Assembly (NCBI GenBank): GCA_024867545.1
Contig: JANFNE010000082.1
Span: 29,225-93,224, forward strand
DNA length: 64,000 nucleotides
Direction: 5' to 3'
DNA from: Phytopythium helicoides
Taxonomy: Eukaryota > Oomycota > Peronosporomycetes > Pythiales > Pythiaceae
Shown: positions 1 through 11,506 of the stretch, piece after piece
How the letters are laid out: each line of letters opens with the position of its first letter
Position numbering within the stretch: position 1 is the first letter of the stretch
Made by a program: the position numbers and the translations under genes
The notes under the pieces: model-generated
Seen by the model: the letters and a program-made list of their open reading frames with translations, nothing else
What the model was told of the DNA's origin: nothing
Database searches by the model: none

Positions 1-1513
1 TTGACTATCTAACGCTACTAGCTCCTTCAGTCGTCCAATGACCTTGCTCAGCGATTGCCGCTTAGCTGGAGTCGAGTGAGCCATCCCTTTGACAAGGTTC
101 CACACACGATTGCTCATACCAGCAGGACGATCAGGCATCTTGCCATCTTTCAGCACTCGAATAATTGCATCGTCATCGAGGGTTGCCCATGGCGGCTCTC
201 CCAGCACCGCTTCAATAATACACATCGCCAGTGAATACACGTCCGACAGAGGTGTAGGCTTTTCCACCAGACATTCAGGTGCACTCCATCGAGGGTTTGT
301 ACGAAGGGGATTGTAGCGTGTTTGCTTGGGAATCTTTCGGCTTCGGCTTCGTTTTCTTTTTCATCTCCGTGTCCTTGTCCTTGTCCATGAATTTCGTAGT
401 TGGGGTACAAACACTACTCAGTCCAAAGTCAGCAACTTTCGACATACCATCGTTTCCTACAAGAATGTTGTTGAGTTTGAGGTCTCCATGAACAATCCCT
501 TTACTGTGAATGTACTCAAGTCCAAACGCAGCTTGCAGAATCAGTTGCCACATTCCTTTTTTGCCATTGCGTTTCAAATAGTCGCCAAGGTTGCCGTGCA
601 TAGTAGCGTCTTCACAAACGATAAAGGGGTCCTCGAAAACATGGGAAGCTCCAAACATTTTGAGCACGTTCGGATGGTTGAGCTTGTGCCAGACCTCAAT
701 CTCCTCCACAAACTTTTGCTGCGACTTGAGCGAAGCTTTTTCCTTCCCCTCTCGGATCGCCAGACACTTAAGAACCACTTTTGTGCCAGATCTCCACACT
801 CCACTGTGTAGCGTGCCAAAAGAGCCGTGCGCGAACGGCTTCGGATCGAACTCAACGTCATCAGGAGGTATAAGCCATTCGGGAACCTGCGGTACAGGCA
901 CTTTTGACGCTTTGACCATGGTGAGGAACATCTCGCGCACGTGAGGGGACATGTCACGCGTCTTGTCGACGGTATCCTCGATTGCATTGCGATCCACTTC
1001 GAGCTTAAGCACCATCATGGCGTCCATCTGCGCTCGTTGTGACCTGAACTCGGACAGCAGCATTGCGTCGTTGGTGGCTGCCGCAACGAGCAGCTCTTTC
1101 TGCGCGCGTGCCTCGGCTTCCCACTGCTCCTTCCACTCCATCATCTTGGCGGTGGTCGCGAGGTTAAGCATCTTGAACATGGCATCCACGTCCTCGTTGA
1201 GCTGCTGCAGCTCGTCCATCATACGGTAGTGACGGATGACGCGCGAAACGAGCGGTCTGCGGCTGTAGCGCTCGAGGTACGTCAAGTAGCGAGTCAGCGT
1301 GTCTGCGTATCTTTCTAGAACCCCCGAGACCGGCAAGTGTCCGCGGTCGCGCATTCGAGTCATCTCGTCTGTGATGTCGACCAGCCTTCCGTGCAGCCGC
1401 CGACACGCCGCCTGTCCCTCCTTCATGTCTGCACAGAGCTTGACGATGGCCATGAGCACGTCGGCGGCCGACCCTGCTCCCGGGATGGCCATCTCCAGCA
1501 CGGCCGTCGCCAT
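1..1513 (-). CDS. TKL protein kinase with MLKL-like N-terminal helical domain (3' end beyond window)
   Basis: The reading frame opens with MATAVLEMAIPGAG at 1513. The first ~120 residues are helical (MKEGQAACRRLHGRL, then a MMDELQQLNEDVDAMFKMLN helix). Their order and spacing resemble the MLKL N-terminal four-helix domain. A brace-like helical stretch follows, then a kinase domain with glycine loop AHGSFG, VVLK lysine, catalytic loop HGDLKLNNIL and DFG. The HRD arginine is replaced by glycine, so this is a non-RD kinase and may be weakly active. After DFGLSS the frame changes. An intron of roughly 90 nt ending at an AAG acceptor near 322 restores the frame into KQTRYNPLRTNPRWSAPECL, the APE motif and helix F. 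That frame stays open to base 1, so the gene continues past the edge. The kinase call is firm; the MLKL comparison is inference from pattern. Confidence 0.8.
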
Positions 1514-1715
1514 GCTCGTCTCCCGCAGTGGTTGTTTTTCCTCCCCACTGGCAAAACGACAGCTCGTACCCGTACTTTTGTCACGTCCGTTTCATGTTGA
1601 AGCGCTGACGTACGTGCAATTATAAACTTTCCCGCCATGTGCATTTCCGCAAGGTTATTCCATCGAGCAGGTTCTTTCGGCGCCGCGCCTGGAAGGCTAA
1701 AAGGGGGGACGAGCC
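1514..1715. promoter_or_regulatory. Shared upstream region of divergent kinase and MED13 genes
   Basis: About 200 bases separate the ATG of the leftward kinase gene from the ATG of MED13. Both promoters must lie here or within the 5' ends. No TATA box is obvious. This is inferred from gene orientation only. Confidence 0.35.
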
Positions 1716-4700
1716 ATGGCGACCAACGTCTTCGCGCTGGTGCGTGGGTCGCCGCTGCATGAAGGCGCTGGCCGCTCACGCTCCGCGTTTATCTCGCCGT
1801 TTGTATGCAGGGCGCGCTGCGGGCGCTCGAGTGGCGCGTGTACCGCGCGATCGCGAGCGACGGAGACGCGCTGGGCGCTCGGCTGCGTCGTCTGCAGCAG
1901 AGCGAGGCGCTGAGCGTGCTGCAGCGCGGGGAAGGAGGCGAGCGGGACGAGCCGGCGGAGCTCTGGGTGTTCGGCGTGAATGGGGCGAGGGCGGAGGGCG
2001 ACGACGCGGGCCGCGGGCTTTCCGGTGCGTTCGCTGCGGCGGTTTCTGTGAGGGGAGGGAGCGCGGGGCTGAAGTGGACGACGCAGTGTGGGCCGACGGC
2101 GTGTGGAGGGCGGAGGAGGGGGCCGCCATGCCCGACAACGTGCTGCGGCGGTTCTTTGCGGCGCTGAGGCTGCTGGCGGCCCGCGCGCTGCTGGCCAAGA
2201 GCGAGTTCGTGCTCGACGGCGAGCGGTTCGCGCCGAACGAGGCCAGGTTCCTCTACCGCCGGCCGGCGCTCGCGCGGCTGGACTGTCTGGATGTGTTCCT
2301 GGACGAGCAGCACCCGGGACCTAGCTTTGAGCTGCACTTTCAGGTGCTGCTTCCGTCCAACCTGCTCACCGTGACGGTGGATGTCGCCGCGAGCGACGAC
2401 CTGCAGCCCAACCTGACCGCGGCCTCGTGGGAGCGGCTGTTTAACCTCCCGGCGGAGGCGGAGCCGGCCATGGTCGACGTGTGGCACATTGACGACAGCC
2501 TCGCGCCTCGCATTGTGGCAGAAACCCGCCACAAAGACGTGGTGGCGCGCTTCCGGTCGGTCACGCGAAAGAAGCATAGTAGGCATGGCAGTGAATCCGA
2601 CGGCGCTAACGACCAAGATAACGACAAGAAGGGAGACGAAAATGACGAGAATGCAGAGGACGATGAGGACGAGGCAGGTCATGATGGCGACAGCGAGGCT
2701 GGTGACGAACTCTCGCGACGGGGTCATAACGCCGCCAAGAAGAAGAGAAAACGCGCAGGAGTCAACGAGCAGGCAGAAAATGACGATTCGATCGCACCAG
2801 TCTCGCCCGACACGCATGTCAATTCGCCCGATGCGTCCGTTCCCATCGTCTGCATGACATTTCCTCATGACTCAGAAGCGGAATTGCGACCAGCTCGAGA
2901 TGTGCAGCTGTATAGGCGAAAACGGAATCGGACCAAGGATAAAACTTCCAACTCGCCTGCTCTGGCTGTTACATTTGGCGAGCAGTCTGTTGTGACTGCA
3001 ACCTCCAGCGTGGTGAACGATTCTTCAAAGCGCCCGTGGGTGCCCCAGGACCTCCTTGGCCACCAGCTCACTTCGAATGCGAACCGTCGACCAGGATCAT
3101 TTCCCATCAAGACCGAATCGAAGCCGACGCTGAGCGTTGCTGTGTCGCTGGTGGAGTCGCTGTCCCATAACGAGCAGCAGGAGGTATTAGATTCAAGACC
3201 TGTGAAGACCCATCCACTTTTACAAGCGCTTCAAGACTATGTGGAGAACGAAGCTAGTGAATCGCTAAAACAGGCTATCGAGCGCCAGAAATTTCCCAAG
3301 ACGAAAGTGGTTGCAAACGCCGCGGCATTCCTCCCCAGTCCAGCCCAAGGGCCTCTGATACTGTCAGCAGTCAACCACATGACCGCTCAACGATTGCAGC
3401 TGCGTCTTCTGTCAAAAGAATTTGATCATTGGCGGTGTGGATACGATAGCCGACGAGGTTTCAAGAAACATCGTCGATATACCTCACGGTCGAATCAAAA
3501 CAGGCTGCTTCTTGGGTTCTCTGCGGCGAAGCTGGATGAATGGTCGTACCAACGTGCGTTGGAGTACTCCAAAAAAGATGGCAAGGATGTGTACGTTGCT
3601 CGGGACAGTGAGATTTCGATAGGAGTGGAAGTTGCAGCTTCAGATGCGGTGATGGAATGGGGAAGTATCGGTAAATGCGACAATTGGGCGGTGGGCAGCG
3701 GTTCTGACAATTCAGTGGCTGCTACCCTCGACAAGAAAGTGATTGCAGCACAGCTTCAGCCGTATTTGGAAGCAATGTCGAGTCGTATAAAGGATCCAGA
3801 TTCGCCGAACTCACCTACTACTCCCACCAGGAGTAAGCTCCAGTCTCTGATCAAGACGGAAGGATCCTGGATGACTCTGGAGTCGTATCTGCAAGCATCA
3901 ACAAGTTCTGAGCCAAAGGAAGGCGACAATGATTTGAGCAAGGGCCAGATTCGATTGCTAGAGTCAGAGAGTTTGCTACCTGCCCTGTGTGTTGCAACCG
4001 CCGACTCTGGCTACCAGATCGCCCCGCCAACCCTCTCTGAATATTTATTGCGCAATTTGCATCCGGTCTCTTCGCCAAAGCCTGCGGACTACGTTGTCGT
4101 GTGCCCTCATTCGCCATCTCAATGGCTTGGCTCACTAGTGCTATCGTATTTGACAAGCTTCCGAAGTGTGTATGCGCGAAGCAACATGGGCGATCTGGTG
4201 CCTGTGGACATTTCTGGGCTTGCTGGGAACGATGATGTGAGCATTGATGCCCCCAATGCAACCTTGCTGCTCGAGTGTGCGGGACTGCAAACGATGTTTT
4301 TGCTAACTTTCGGTCAGCGGGGGCGATGCTTCGCCCGCTACTCAGCGCTGGGGTCAAAAAGCAAGCTTTCGCGCGATCTCCGGTTGGGAATGTGGTATTC
4401 CTAGTGGCTCCATTCCGGCGAAACGATATCCAGCACAAGCTGTGGATGCTAGGCGCATTCGCTTCTGGTCTGTTTGACTGGAAAACGCTTGAAGATGCAG
4501 ATGGATACGTCTCTAGAGGCAAATTCTTGGAGAGGCAGCGTCACGATCGAAATCCTGTACTTGGATGACTTATTCGCAACGGAGCTCAATCCAAGTCCGC
4601 ACGCGATGATGGCTGAATGCTTTTCGCTCTTTGACCGCGTTGGTGAAAGTGTGTCCCTAACCCCGCTTGCGTCTGCAAGCAACGGGATCGCAGACACTCA

Positions 4701-5538
4701 AGCTCGCACACGATACATTCGTGAGAAGCTGTACACGGTGAGCGACTGGCGCGAGCAAGCTGATGCGAAGTCAAGTCCATTTGTTCATGGCGGATACACT
4801 ATCTCGAGCGATGGCAAATGGCTTGTCTTTGCATGCATTGACTCCGTTGGGTCGGTTTGCGAGTCTCGCGCCGTCTCACTGAATGGCGTAGAGTTGTCTT
4901 CCGCGCTCGCGCGCATGATGACTACCATGGTTGAGTTTGTGACGCTTCTGGGCGAACAGGCTGTCCTAGTGGTGACACGCCTAAACGTCGACGGTGATAG
5001 TCGAATGGACGATAGCGAGCTCTTCGCGTGGGACGAGTTACGTGCGAGCCATTGGGATTCCATCCTTCCAATGGATGGCGAGGCAGCTGCATTGGCTACC
5101 CGAGTCTCACTCACGGTGCTATCGGTCACTCCCCGACACGAGCTGCAGCCGCGGGATAACGAAGCTAGTGCCTTGGTTATTGGTGCTCACCATGGACTAA
5201 TGGTTCACTCACCACACGCCGATAGCAGCACGAGCCGCGTGAGTGCTTGCGTGAATATGTTTGGCAACTCAAGCACCAGTTGGTCAGCTGAGCTTGCGAA
5301 TCGGGCGCCTGTCGTGCTGCAGCTGACTCATCTCCGAGATCTATCGACTGATTCGGATGACGCTGCGCCGATCGAACCGATCCTCCGCGACTTCCATGCT
5401 CTGTCATTTCTGACAACAAACCCGGTGACAGGCGCTCGCGAGTCACCACTTCCACTTCACCTAGCTGTTATCCGGTCCAAAGCGAAGCAGCTTAATCTGC
5501 TGCAAGCGCAACTGGCGGCGAGATCGCTGTCGTCATGA
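1716..5538 (+). CDS. MED13: Mediator complex subunit 13 (MED13)
   Basis: MED13 is the large subunit of the Mediator CDK8 kinase module in the nucleus. The start is MATNVFAL at 1716, typical of MED13 N-termini. Inferred introns are 1740-1810 (GTGCGT...TGCAG), 2025-2086 (GTGCGT...CGCAG) and 4277-4317 (GTGCGG, CTAAC branch, GTCAG). A fourth frame change lies between about 4460 and 4535, either a short intron or an indel. Exon 3 carries the N-terminal domain (DNVLRRFFAALRLLAARALL onward), a long acidic low-complexity linker (about 2600-2800), and the start of the C-terminal MID/PIWI-like part (PADYVVVCPHSPSQWLGSLV). The last exon has SVTIEILYLDDLF, GKWLVFACIDSVGSVCESRA and the closing LSFLTTNPVTGARESPLPLH, all family signatures. 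The spliced product is about 1190 aa, shorter than animal MED13. Confidence 0.85.
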
Positions 5539-5850
5539 TTCGATCCAAATACTCGAAAGGTGTAGGGAGCCACCAGAAGCAAGCATTTAGAGACACCAAA
5601 GGTTGATACAAAGCAATGTTTCAGGTATCACGCTAGATTTCCGCACTAAGCACCCGCATCATGACGACCCCACATCGAATTTGTCAACCTAGCGTGCAGC
5701 AATCGCTCAGGCACATCTTGGCCGATCCGAATGCTTTTCATTTTTAGCCCGGTATTTCTGGCACGAGAGCGACATGGCGTCGATGTTTGCTTGTCCCAAC
5801 GCGCAGTCGAAGAATTGCTCAATAAGCATCTTGCCGTTTTGCGTGGCAAC

Positions 5851-7045
5851 ATGGCCAACAGCACCTCGCCCGCGTTCGATCGGTACTTGGGGGACTACAC
5901 GAGCGCTCGTAGCGATGCGCTGCGAGCCATCGAGCTTTATGCAAAGAGTTCGAACGCAGGTTTGGCGACGAGCGCTGGTTGATGCTTGATTTCGCCTTGG
6001 GTGATTGATGAAGTTGCTCTTTGCAGCAAAGAGAGAAGAGCTCGTCGTGGATGCGCGAAGTGCTGTTGATGAAGTGGAGCGATACGTATGCGCCCTCCTT
6101 TTTGTTGCCTCGATGTTTGTCTCTATGCAGTGTGGTGACTAATGGAACGCACAGATTCGCGTGCTCGAGAATGAAGCCAAGGAAGGGAATCCATCTGCGG
6201 CCGCCAAGCGCAAAATGAATGCCCAGGTAAAGGGTGTGCTACGCGCCGAGTTTATGCCGAATGCCTGCTCACGTATTCTGTGGCACAGATTCTGCACTGT
6301 CAGACAGAGCTGACGAGTCTGCGTGCGAGCCTTGAGAAAGAAATCTTGGTCGGCGACGCACGCGGCATTAATGCCAAGTCGAAGATTGACGGCAACGAGC
6401 CCGATGCAAATGACCCGGTGCGTGTGAAAACGACAATTGCCTAATTGTCTACTAGTCACTGACGAACGAACTAAACACGCGTGCAGAAACAACAAACGGT
6501 TCGAATCGCCGAGCGGATCGACAGGTGAGATCTGTATGCAAGCGTTGTATCACATAAATCTGCTGACTTTGAGGTTCTATTAGGACTGGTCGCCACTTGG
6601 ACGAGGCACAGCGCACGCTTGCCGAGACGGAAGCTATTGGTGCGCCTACGTATTATTTGCTGCGTTTGGTCTAGAAAACTGACATGATCTTCCCGATAGC
6701 AAACAATGTGTCCAACAATCTCATGGAGCAGCGTAACCAGCTCGAGCATGCGCAGATGAACGTACGTTCTTGACGGATGTACAAAGCTGAGACCAGCTAT
6801 TAGGCGGGCTGACTGATGCGTTTCAAATACCCTAGGTCGACCAGACTCGTGTGGATACGGACGAAGCTGGGGGGCATCTACGACGCCTCGCATGCAAGGC
6901 TATCACGAGCAAAATCGTGCTGATTGTCATCATTCTGGCTCTCATGGTAGCGATTGCGCTGGTGTCGTACTACAAGTGGTACCCACGCAACAAGAAGGAC
7001 TACCTGGGCATCCTACCGTCCAGCAATTCAACATCGGGGTCATAA
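5851..7045 (+). CDS. Qb-SNARE, Vti1/NPSN-like, eight exons
   Basis: This is a tail-anchored vesicle-fusion SNARE. Exons inferred from phase and GT-AG sites are 5851-5959, 6027-6085, 6155-6226, 6289-6417, 6487-6524, 6584-6639, 6700-6761 and 6836-7045. They total 735 nt, exactly 244 codons plus stop. The N-terminal helices include FDRYLGDYTSARSDALRAIE and IRVLENEAKEGNPSAAAKRK. The SNARE motif runs from RHLDEAQRTLAETEAIGA through NNLMEQRNQLEHAQ to VDTDEAGGHL. The hydrophobic anchor is IVLIVIILALMVAIALVSYY, followed by a ~24-residue lumenal tail. An in-frame upstream ATG at 5731 would add 40 residues; 5851 was chosen because it starts directly at the helical domain. Vti1 versus NPSN is not decided. 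Seven introns in 1.2 kb is high for an oomycete gene. Confidence 0.8.
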
Positions 7046-7145
7046 GCAACATTTTCCGGTTCAGTAGGAGAAAACAGGCGTTTGTGGTAACTATCCAACA
7101 GCCCAGCACTTCTATTGCCGGCCTTGCTCATCCTCTCTGTGTTTT

Positions 7146-8935
7146 TCATGCTTCTGCTAAGTCTGCTGACAGTTCTGCAATCCGATGCTGCAGAGCCGCG
7201 ATTTCGTCGCTCAATTCGTTGGAAGTGAGTGTGTAGTTCTCGTCTGGATTAGGGAAACGAAATAGTAAGACCAACTTGAACGGGTCCCCTCCGAATCACA
7301 GCAAGCACACATATTCGTACCGAGTCGCAATGCCTCGCGCTCCTGTGCAGTCAGTCGACGTCCGTAGTGCATGACCTCGAGCTTTTGCAAATGACGTTTG
7401 AGGCTGGCAATATCTCTCGAGAAACCTTCCATCTCCATTGCACGCCGCCGGTCTAAACTCCTGTAGCGGGCGCGAAGCTTCGTTAGGCGCGCTTGCAGAT
7501 CTTGTATGCGAGCTGTGCACGCTTCTTGGACTGCCGCGTATTGTTCCTTTAGAATATGCAAATCGCGCTCGCGAGAGATTGCTTGTGCGCGGAATGTCAA
7601 CGCTGTTTGATTGCCCTCTCTCTAGCAACCTCCTGAGTTCTCGCGCTCGCGTTCGACTTGCAGTTTCACTTCATCTCGCTCCTGCTTGAAAGCCTCAACT
7701 TTCTTGCTCATGGAATGCAACTCCTCGTGGGCCTCGCGCTCCTGCTGCTGGGATTGATGACGAAGTATCAAGAAGTCTTTGGTGGTCTGGGTAAGCACTC
7801 TTTGAGTTTTCTCGGCTTGCTTTTCCATTAGCTCTAGCTTCTGCTCGAGCTCTTGCTGATGGCGTAGCAATGCGGCTTTCTCCTCGGCGAATTGATCTAC
7901 GAGATGCTACTCGTGCATACATGACGAAGGTTAACTTCATCGTGTACCAAAAATACAGACACAACAAGTTAGAGCATACCCGAGTCTTCGCCTCTGCAAG
8001 CTGTTGGTGCTGCTCAAGCTGCTTACGGAGGCTCTCGACGGTTGCGCTGAGCTCCCCCGTCTGCTCGTTCGGCATGTAAACGGTGCGCAGCACCTTGGAC
8101 CCTGGCACAACACGAACGTTTGGCTTGATTTGTCTGCCTACACCATGGGCTGCAAAGTTCTGCTGCTGATTCTCAGTGTCTCGAAATTCGCCAGAACTTG
8201 ATGCCACCGATGACGACGAGCTCCTCCTCCGACTGGGCTCGCGCATCCGCTCGGACGCAATGTGCATCGTCGACGGGTAAGCGTACGTGCGAGGCGCCGG
8301 AACCGGGAAGTTCGCTCGCGCCCCAGGTCTGCAGTCGCGCATGAACGTGACCTGCTCTGTGATGGGCTGCGTGAGCTCCAGCAGGTGTCGGATCTTGTCG
8401 CGGTCCTGCTGCTCGCGACGTCGCAGCTCGCTGTTCTCCGCCTCAAGGTCGATCCGCGCGCGCTTGGCCTCAAACAGCGCTGCATTAGCCTTGCGCAGCT
8501 CCTCCTTGACCTCTTGCAGCTGCAAACCCGTCAGCCTCTGCCGTCTTTTCGCCACAGCCAAGCCGCTCGGAAGCGCACCTCGTCCGTCCTGGCGCGCAGC
8601 TCCCACTTGAGGCGGTGCGTCTCCTCCTTGGACACCTGCAAGATACCCACAGCAGCGCTTTAAGCAGTCTGAAGAGCGTAGCAGAGCCCCGAGGAGCAAG
8701 CGAGCGACACCTCAATCTGCGCCAGGCGGTCGAGCGTGAGCTGCCGCTCGCTCTGGAAGTCGTCGCAGCGCCGCCGGTAGAACGCGAGCAGCGCCGCCGC
8801 GTCTTCGCCCGTCGCGTCCGCTGGTCGCTTGGCGTCTTGAGCGTCGGACGCCACGCTGTTGCGCCTGCTAACAGAGAAGCTGGAGCGCGGCGAGCCGAGC
8901 GAGAGCAGCTCGCCATCTCCGCCGCTTGGCGGCAT
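7146..8935 (-). CDS. Coiled-coil protein, CCDC77-like (basal-body/centriolar family)
   Basis: This is a multi-exon gene. Exon 1 starts MPPSGGDGELLSLGSPRS and contains AALLAFYRRRCDDFQSERQL. It then joins SKEETHRLKWELRARTDE, LQEVKEELRKANAALFEAKR and DRDKIRHLLELTQPITEQVT, a run typical of the CCDC77 family. A serine-rich linker follows (about 8220-8170), then long coiled coils (QQELEQKLELMEKQAEKTQR; DLHILKEQYAAVQEACTARI) and a CACCDSEG motif. A 39-nt intron (GTTCAAG...AATCCAG) leads to the last exon, which ends ELSDEIAALQHRIAELSADL...A at 7146. At about 7605-7635 the frames only join if a 27-nt gap is removed, which is unusually short and may be an indel. A basal-body role fits an organism with flagellated zoospores. 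The coiled-coil nature is certain; the family name is moderate. Confidence 0.55.
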
Positions 8936-9157
8936 GGCGGTTGCCTTTCTGGCGCGGAAATGGAGGTAGTTCGCGGATATGATTGGTGGAAAGGGGGAGG
9001 GAGAAGTGTTTTAGCCAATCAGACACTTGGGGGAAAATTACTGTGGTACAAATAGGGAGGAGTATGGGGAGCACCTCCGAGGTGCTCCGCTCAAGGCGGC
9101 GCTTCTATCGCGCGGGCCACGCTCAAACCGAGGGGGGAAGATGCACTACCGGAGGGC
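8936..9157. other. Intergenic region with a 10-bp-stem palindrome
   Basis: Upstream sequence of the coiled-coil gene meets the 3' end of the kinase gene here. At 9068-9088 there is a near-perfect palindrome: GGAGCACCTC, one central base, GAGGTGCTCC. It lies just past the kinase stop and could form a hairpin in the kinase transcript. No function can be assigned. Confidence 0.4.
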
Positions 9158-10359
9158 TTATAATTGCGTCTGCAGCCGCTGGATGATCCGCAGCAGCTCC
9201 GGCGCGTCCGGACGCACGTCCGGGTCCGAGTCCATGCAGCGCGCTGCCAGGTCGCGCACGAGCTTGGGGCAGTCGGCGCCCAGTCGTCGGCCGCATGTTG
9301 CGCTTGATCACCATCTGCACGATCTTCATGCCCTGCAGCTTCTTCCCAGAGTCGTCGCGCTTGTCAGAGTACGGCACCTGGTGCGTGTCCAGCTCCGACA
9401 TCACGATGCCGAACGAGTAAATGTCCGCCTTCTCCTGTGTACTTCTTCCCATCAGCACCTCCGGCGCCGTCCAGTAGATCGTACCGACTCCTGCAGTCAT
9501 CGTGTCCTCCACCGAACGCTCACGACTGATGCCGAAGTCGCTCAGCTTGGCACGGAACGCATCGTCCAGCAGAATGTTCTTGGACTTGAGGTCGCGGTGG
9601 ATGACCTTGGGGGAGAGCGAGTGGAGGTATCCGATGGCGTCGGCGACGTCCTCGGCGAGGAAAATCTTGTGGTCGCGCCAGTTGAGCTGGCCCACTCGGC
9701 GCTTGAGGAACCCGTACAGGTCGCCCTTGGCCATGTACTCTGTGACTGCGCACAGGTCGTTGGTGGCGCTCCACGAGACGCCGACAAACTCGACGATCTT
9801 CGGGTGGGAGAAGCTGGCCATGAGCTTGATCTCCGCGCCGAAGCACTCAATCTCCTTCTCGTCGTTCTTCTTCTCGTTGAGGATGCGCTTGACGGCCACC
9901 TGTCTGTTCTCGAGCTGCGCGAGCCAGACCTCTCCGAACGCGCCCTTGGACAGCACGCGCGTGAAGTAGAGCGACGAGTACGGGATGCGCTCTCTTCCGA
10001 GCGCCGGGTTGGCCTGGAACTCCTCGAGCACGCGCGCCGCCACCTGTCTCGAGCGCGCGAGGTCGGCGCTCTCGGCCGCATTGTTGTTGTTCGCGGGCGA
10101 GCGCGCCTGCGGCCTGTGGCCGTTCGCATTCCCCCCGCTGCCGTTCCTGGGCGGCTCGTGCTTGAACTGCTGCTGCTGCTGCGGTGGCTGCGTGGGGCGC
10201 GGCGCCGCCTTGGGCTGCGAGCCGTTGCGCGGCCGCGCCGGGTCGTTGTCGTACGCGCGTCGCTGCTGCTCGGGCCGTCGGCGCTCGTCCACGCGCGGCG
10301 CAGGCTTGGGCCTGCGCTCCGCCGCGCCAGGATGCACGTCGTAGGGGTTGGCGCCTCGC

Positions 10360-10392
<33 letters not shown>

Positions 10393-10544
10393 TGCTGGTA
10401 CTGCGGCCGGTGCTGCTGGAACTGGTGCTGGTTGTACTGCTGGCGGCCGCGGCCGTCGCCCATGTCGAGCTGCCCCGCCGTGGGCAGAGTGATGGTTTCG
10501 GGGAAGGCCCCGTTGCCCTTGGCGCTCGACTGGCACATGCCCAT
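9158..10544 (-). CDS. TKL protein kinase, predicted N-myristoylated, with C-terminal frame lesion
   Basis: The start was placed at 10544 (MGMCQSSAKG) rather than the in-frame ATG at 10604. This N-terminus fits N-myristoylation (Gly2, Ser6) with Cys4 as a possible palmitoylation site. A poly-glutamine and proline-rich region follows. The kinase domain has glycine loop LSKGAFGEVW, VAVK lysine, HRDLKSKNIL and DFG, and is therefore RD-type. Beyond RNMRPT the frame is lost at about 9281-9290, and the expected end lies one frame over (LVRDLAARCMDSDPDVRP, stop TAA at 9158). Compared with its paralogue at 11507-13075, two compensating 1-bp indels at about 9434 and 9450 also alter seven codons after the APE motif. 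Without the 9281-9290 shift the family C-lobe would be intact. The lesions could be assembly errors or early decay. Confidence 0.8.
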
Positions 10545-10954
10545 GGCTCGCTGGCTGCTTGGCGCGCGCGCGCGTCGAGAGGACTTGGGCGCGGCGGCGG
10601 TCAAATGGCGGACTGCCTGCCACTTGCCGTTTCTTCCGCGGGCGCGCCGCTTTTTGAAAGGAGGTAGGGTGCATAGCGGCTATATCTGGGAATAGTTTGG
10701 ACCGCGCGGCATTTCGGCCAATCACGCGCGGGGAAAAATCCAGTCAGTCTCGAAAGACGTACGGCGCGCCCCGCCTTGTGCGCCAGAGACGGGGCGGACC
10801 CATACAACCGACAAGTGTCGCGCCGTACGTAATTCGTAATTCGTACGGTACGCCCCGTGAATATCCACCAAATTATCCACTCGGGCGGAGCTGCTCGCGC
10901 TTTTTGGCGGGCGCCGCTACCTGCCGCAGCTATCCTTCAAGGTAGCGAGCGGCG

Positions 10955-11416
10955 CTACATGTAGCGTCCGACTTGTGTATTGGTGGCGTCCTCGATGGCT
11001 TCCGCGGCCTCCATGAAAGGTGCCAATTGCAGCTCGATGGGCGTCACGTCAACGTCGCGAACGCACGCTCGACGCTCTGCCTGCGCCTGCACGGCACGAG
11101 GCAGCGCGTGTACCACGGCCACGCACGCGTCCGTTGATCTGCGAGTTGCAGCGTCGACGACGCGATGGCGCGGATCGAATCGAATCGAATCGGCCGGTCG
11201 ACCGATCGATCGATGGACCGAGGCCTGACTCACGGCTCGCCTTCAGAATTGGCGTTGAAGTGCGCGGGAGCAGCTGGCCGTGTCGCACTCGCGAATTTGC
11301 TGCGCGGTGCTCGCTTCGACCACCACATGGGCCGGCCCGCTGATCGTCAGGGACACCAGCTGATCCATTCGCGCAGCGACATGTTGCTCCGAATGTGGGG
11401 CGGGAGGTCTGCATAG
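10955..11416 (-). CDS. Possible small two-exon hypothetical gene
   Basis: Between the two kinases the minus strand has an open stretch ending AIEDATNTQVGRYM at 10955. It can be joined upstream to a second open stretch through a GTGAGT donor near 11229 and a CTCGCAG acceptor near 11145. The product shows no recognisable domain. Remaining sequence from 10605 to 11506 shows only AT/GC-skewed intergenic DNA with short GATC-rich repeats (about 11175-11215). Coding status is doubtful. Confidence 0.2.
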
Positions 11417-11506
11417 GCGCCGCAACCAGCGACCTTCCATCGAAAAAAAACAAAAAAAAATGAGGAATGGGAGCGACTGACGTGGGCACCGCAACTTCTG
11501 GAAAGC

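Noticed and set aside
1789..2868. Long minus-strand frame overlapping MED13
   Set aside because: The plus strand has spliced MED13 homology; the minus frame is low-complexity.
6495..6525. GGTTCGAATC resembling a tRNA B box
   Set aside because: It falls inside an exon of the SNARE gene and no cloverleaf can be built around it.
9027..10667. 546-codon plus-strand frame opposite the first TKL kinase
   Set aside because: It is the shadow of a GC-rich kinase gene; the minus strand contains all kinase motifs and the plus strand none.
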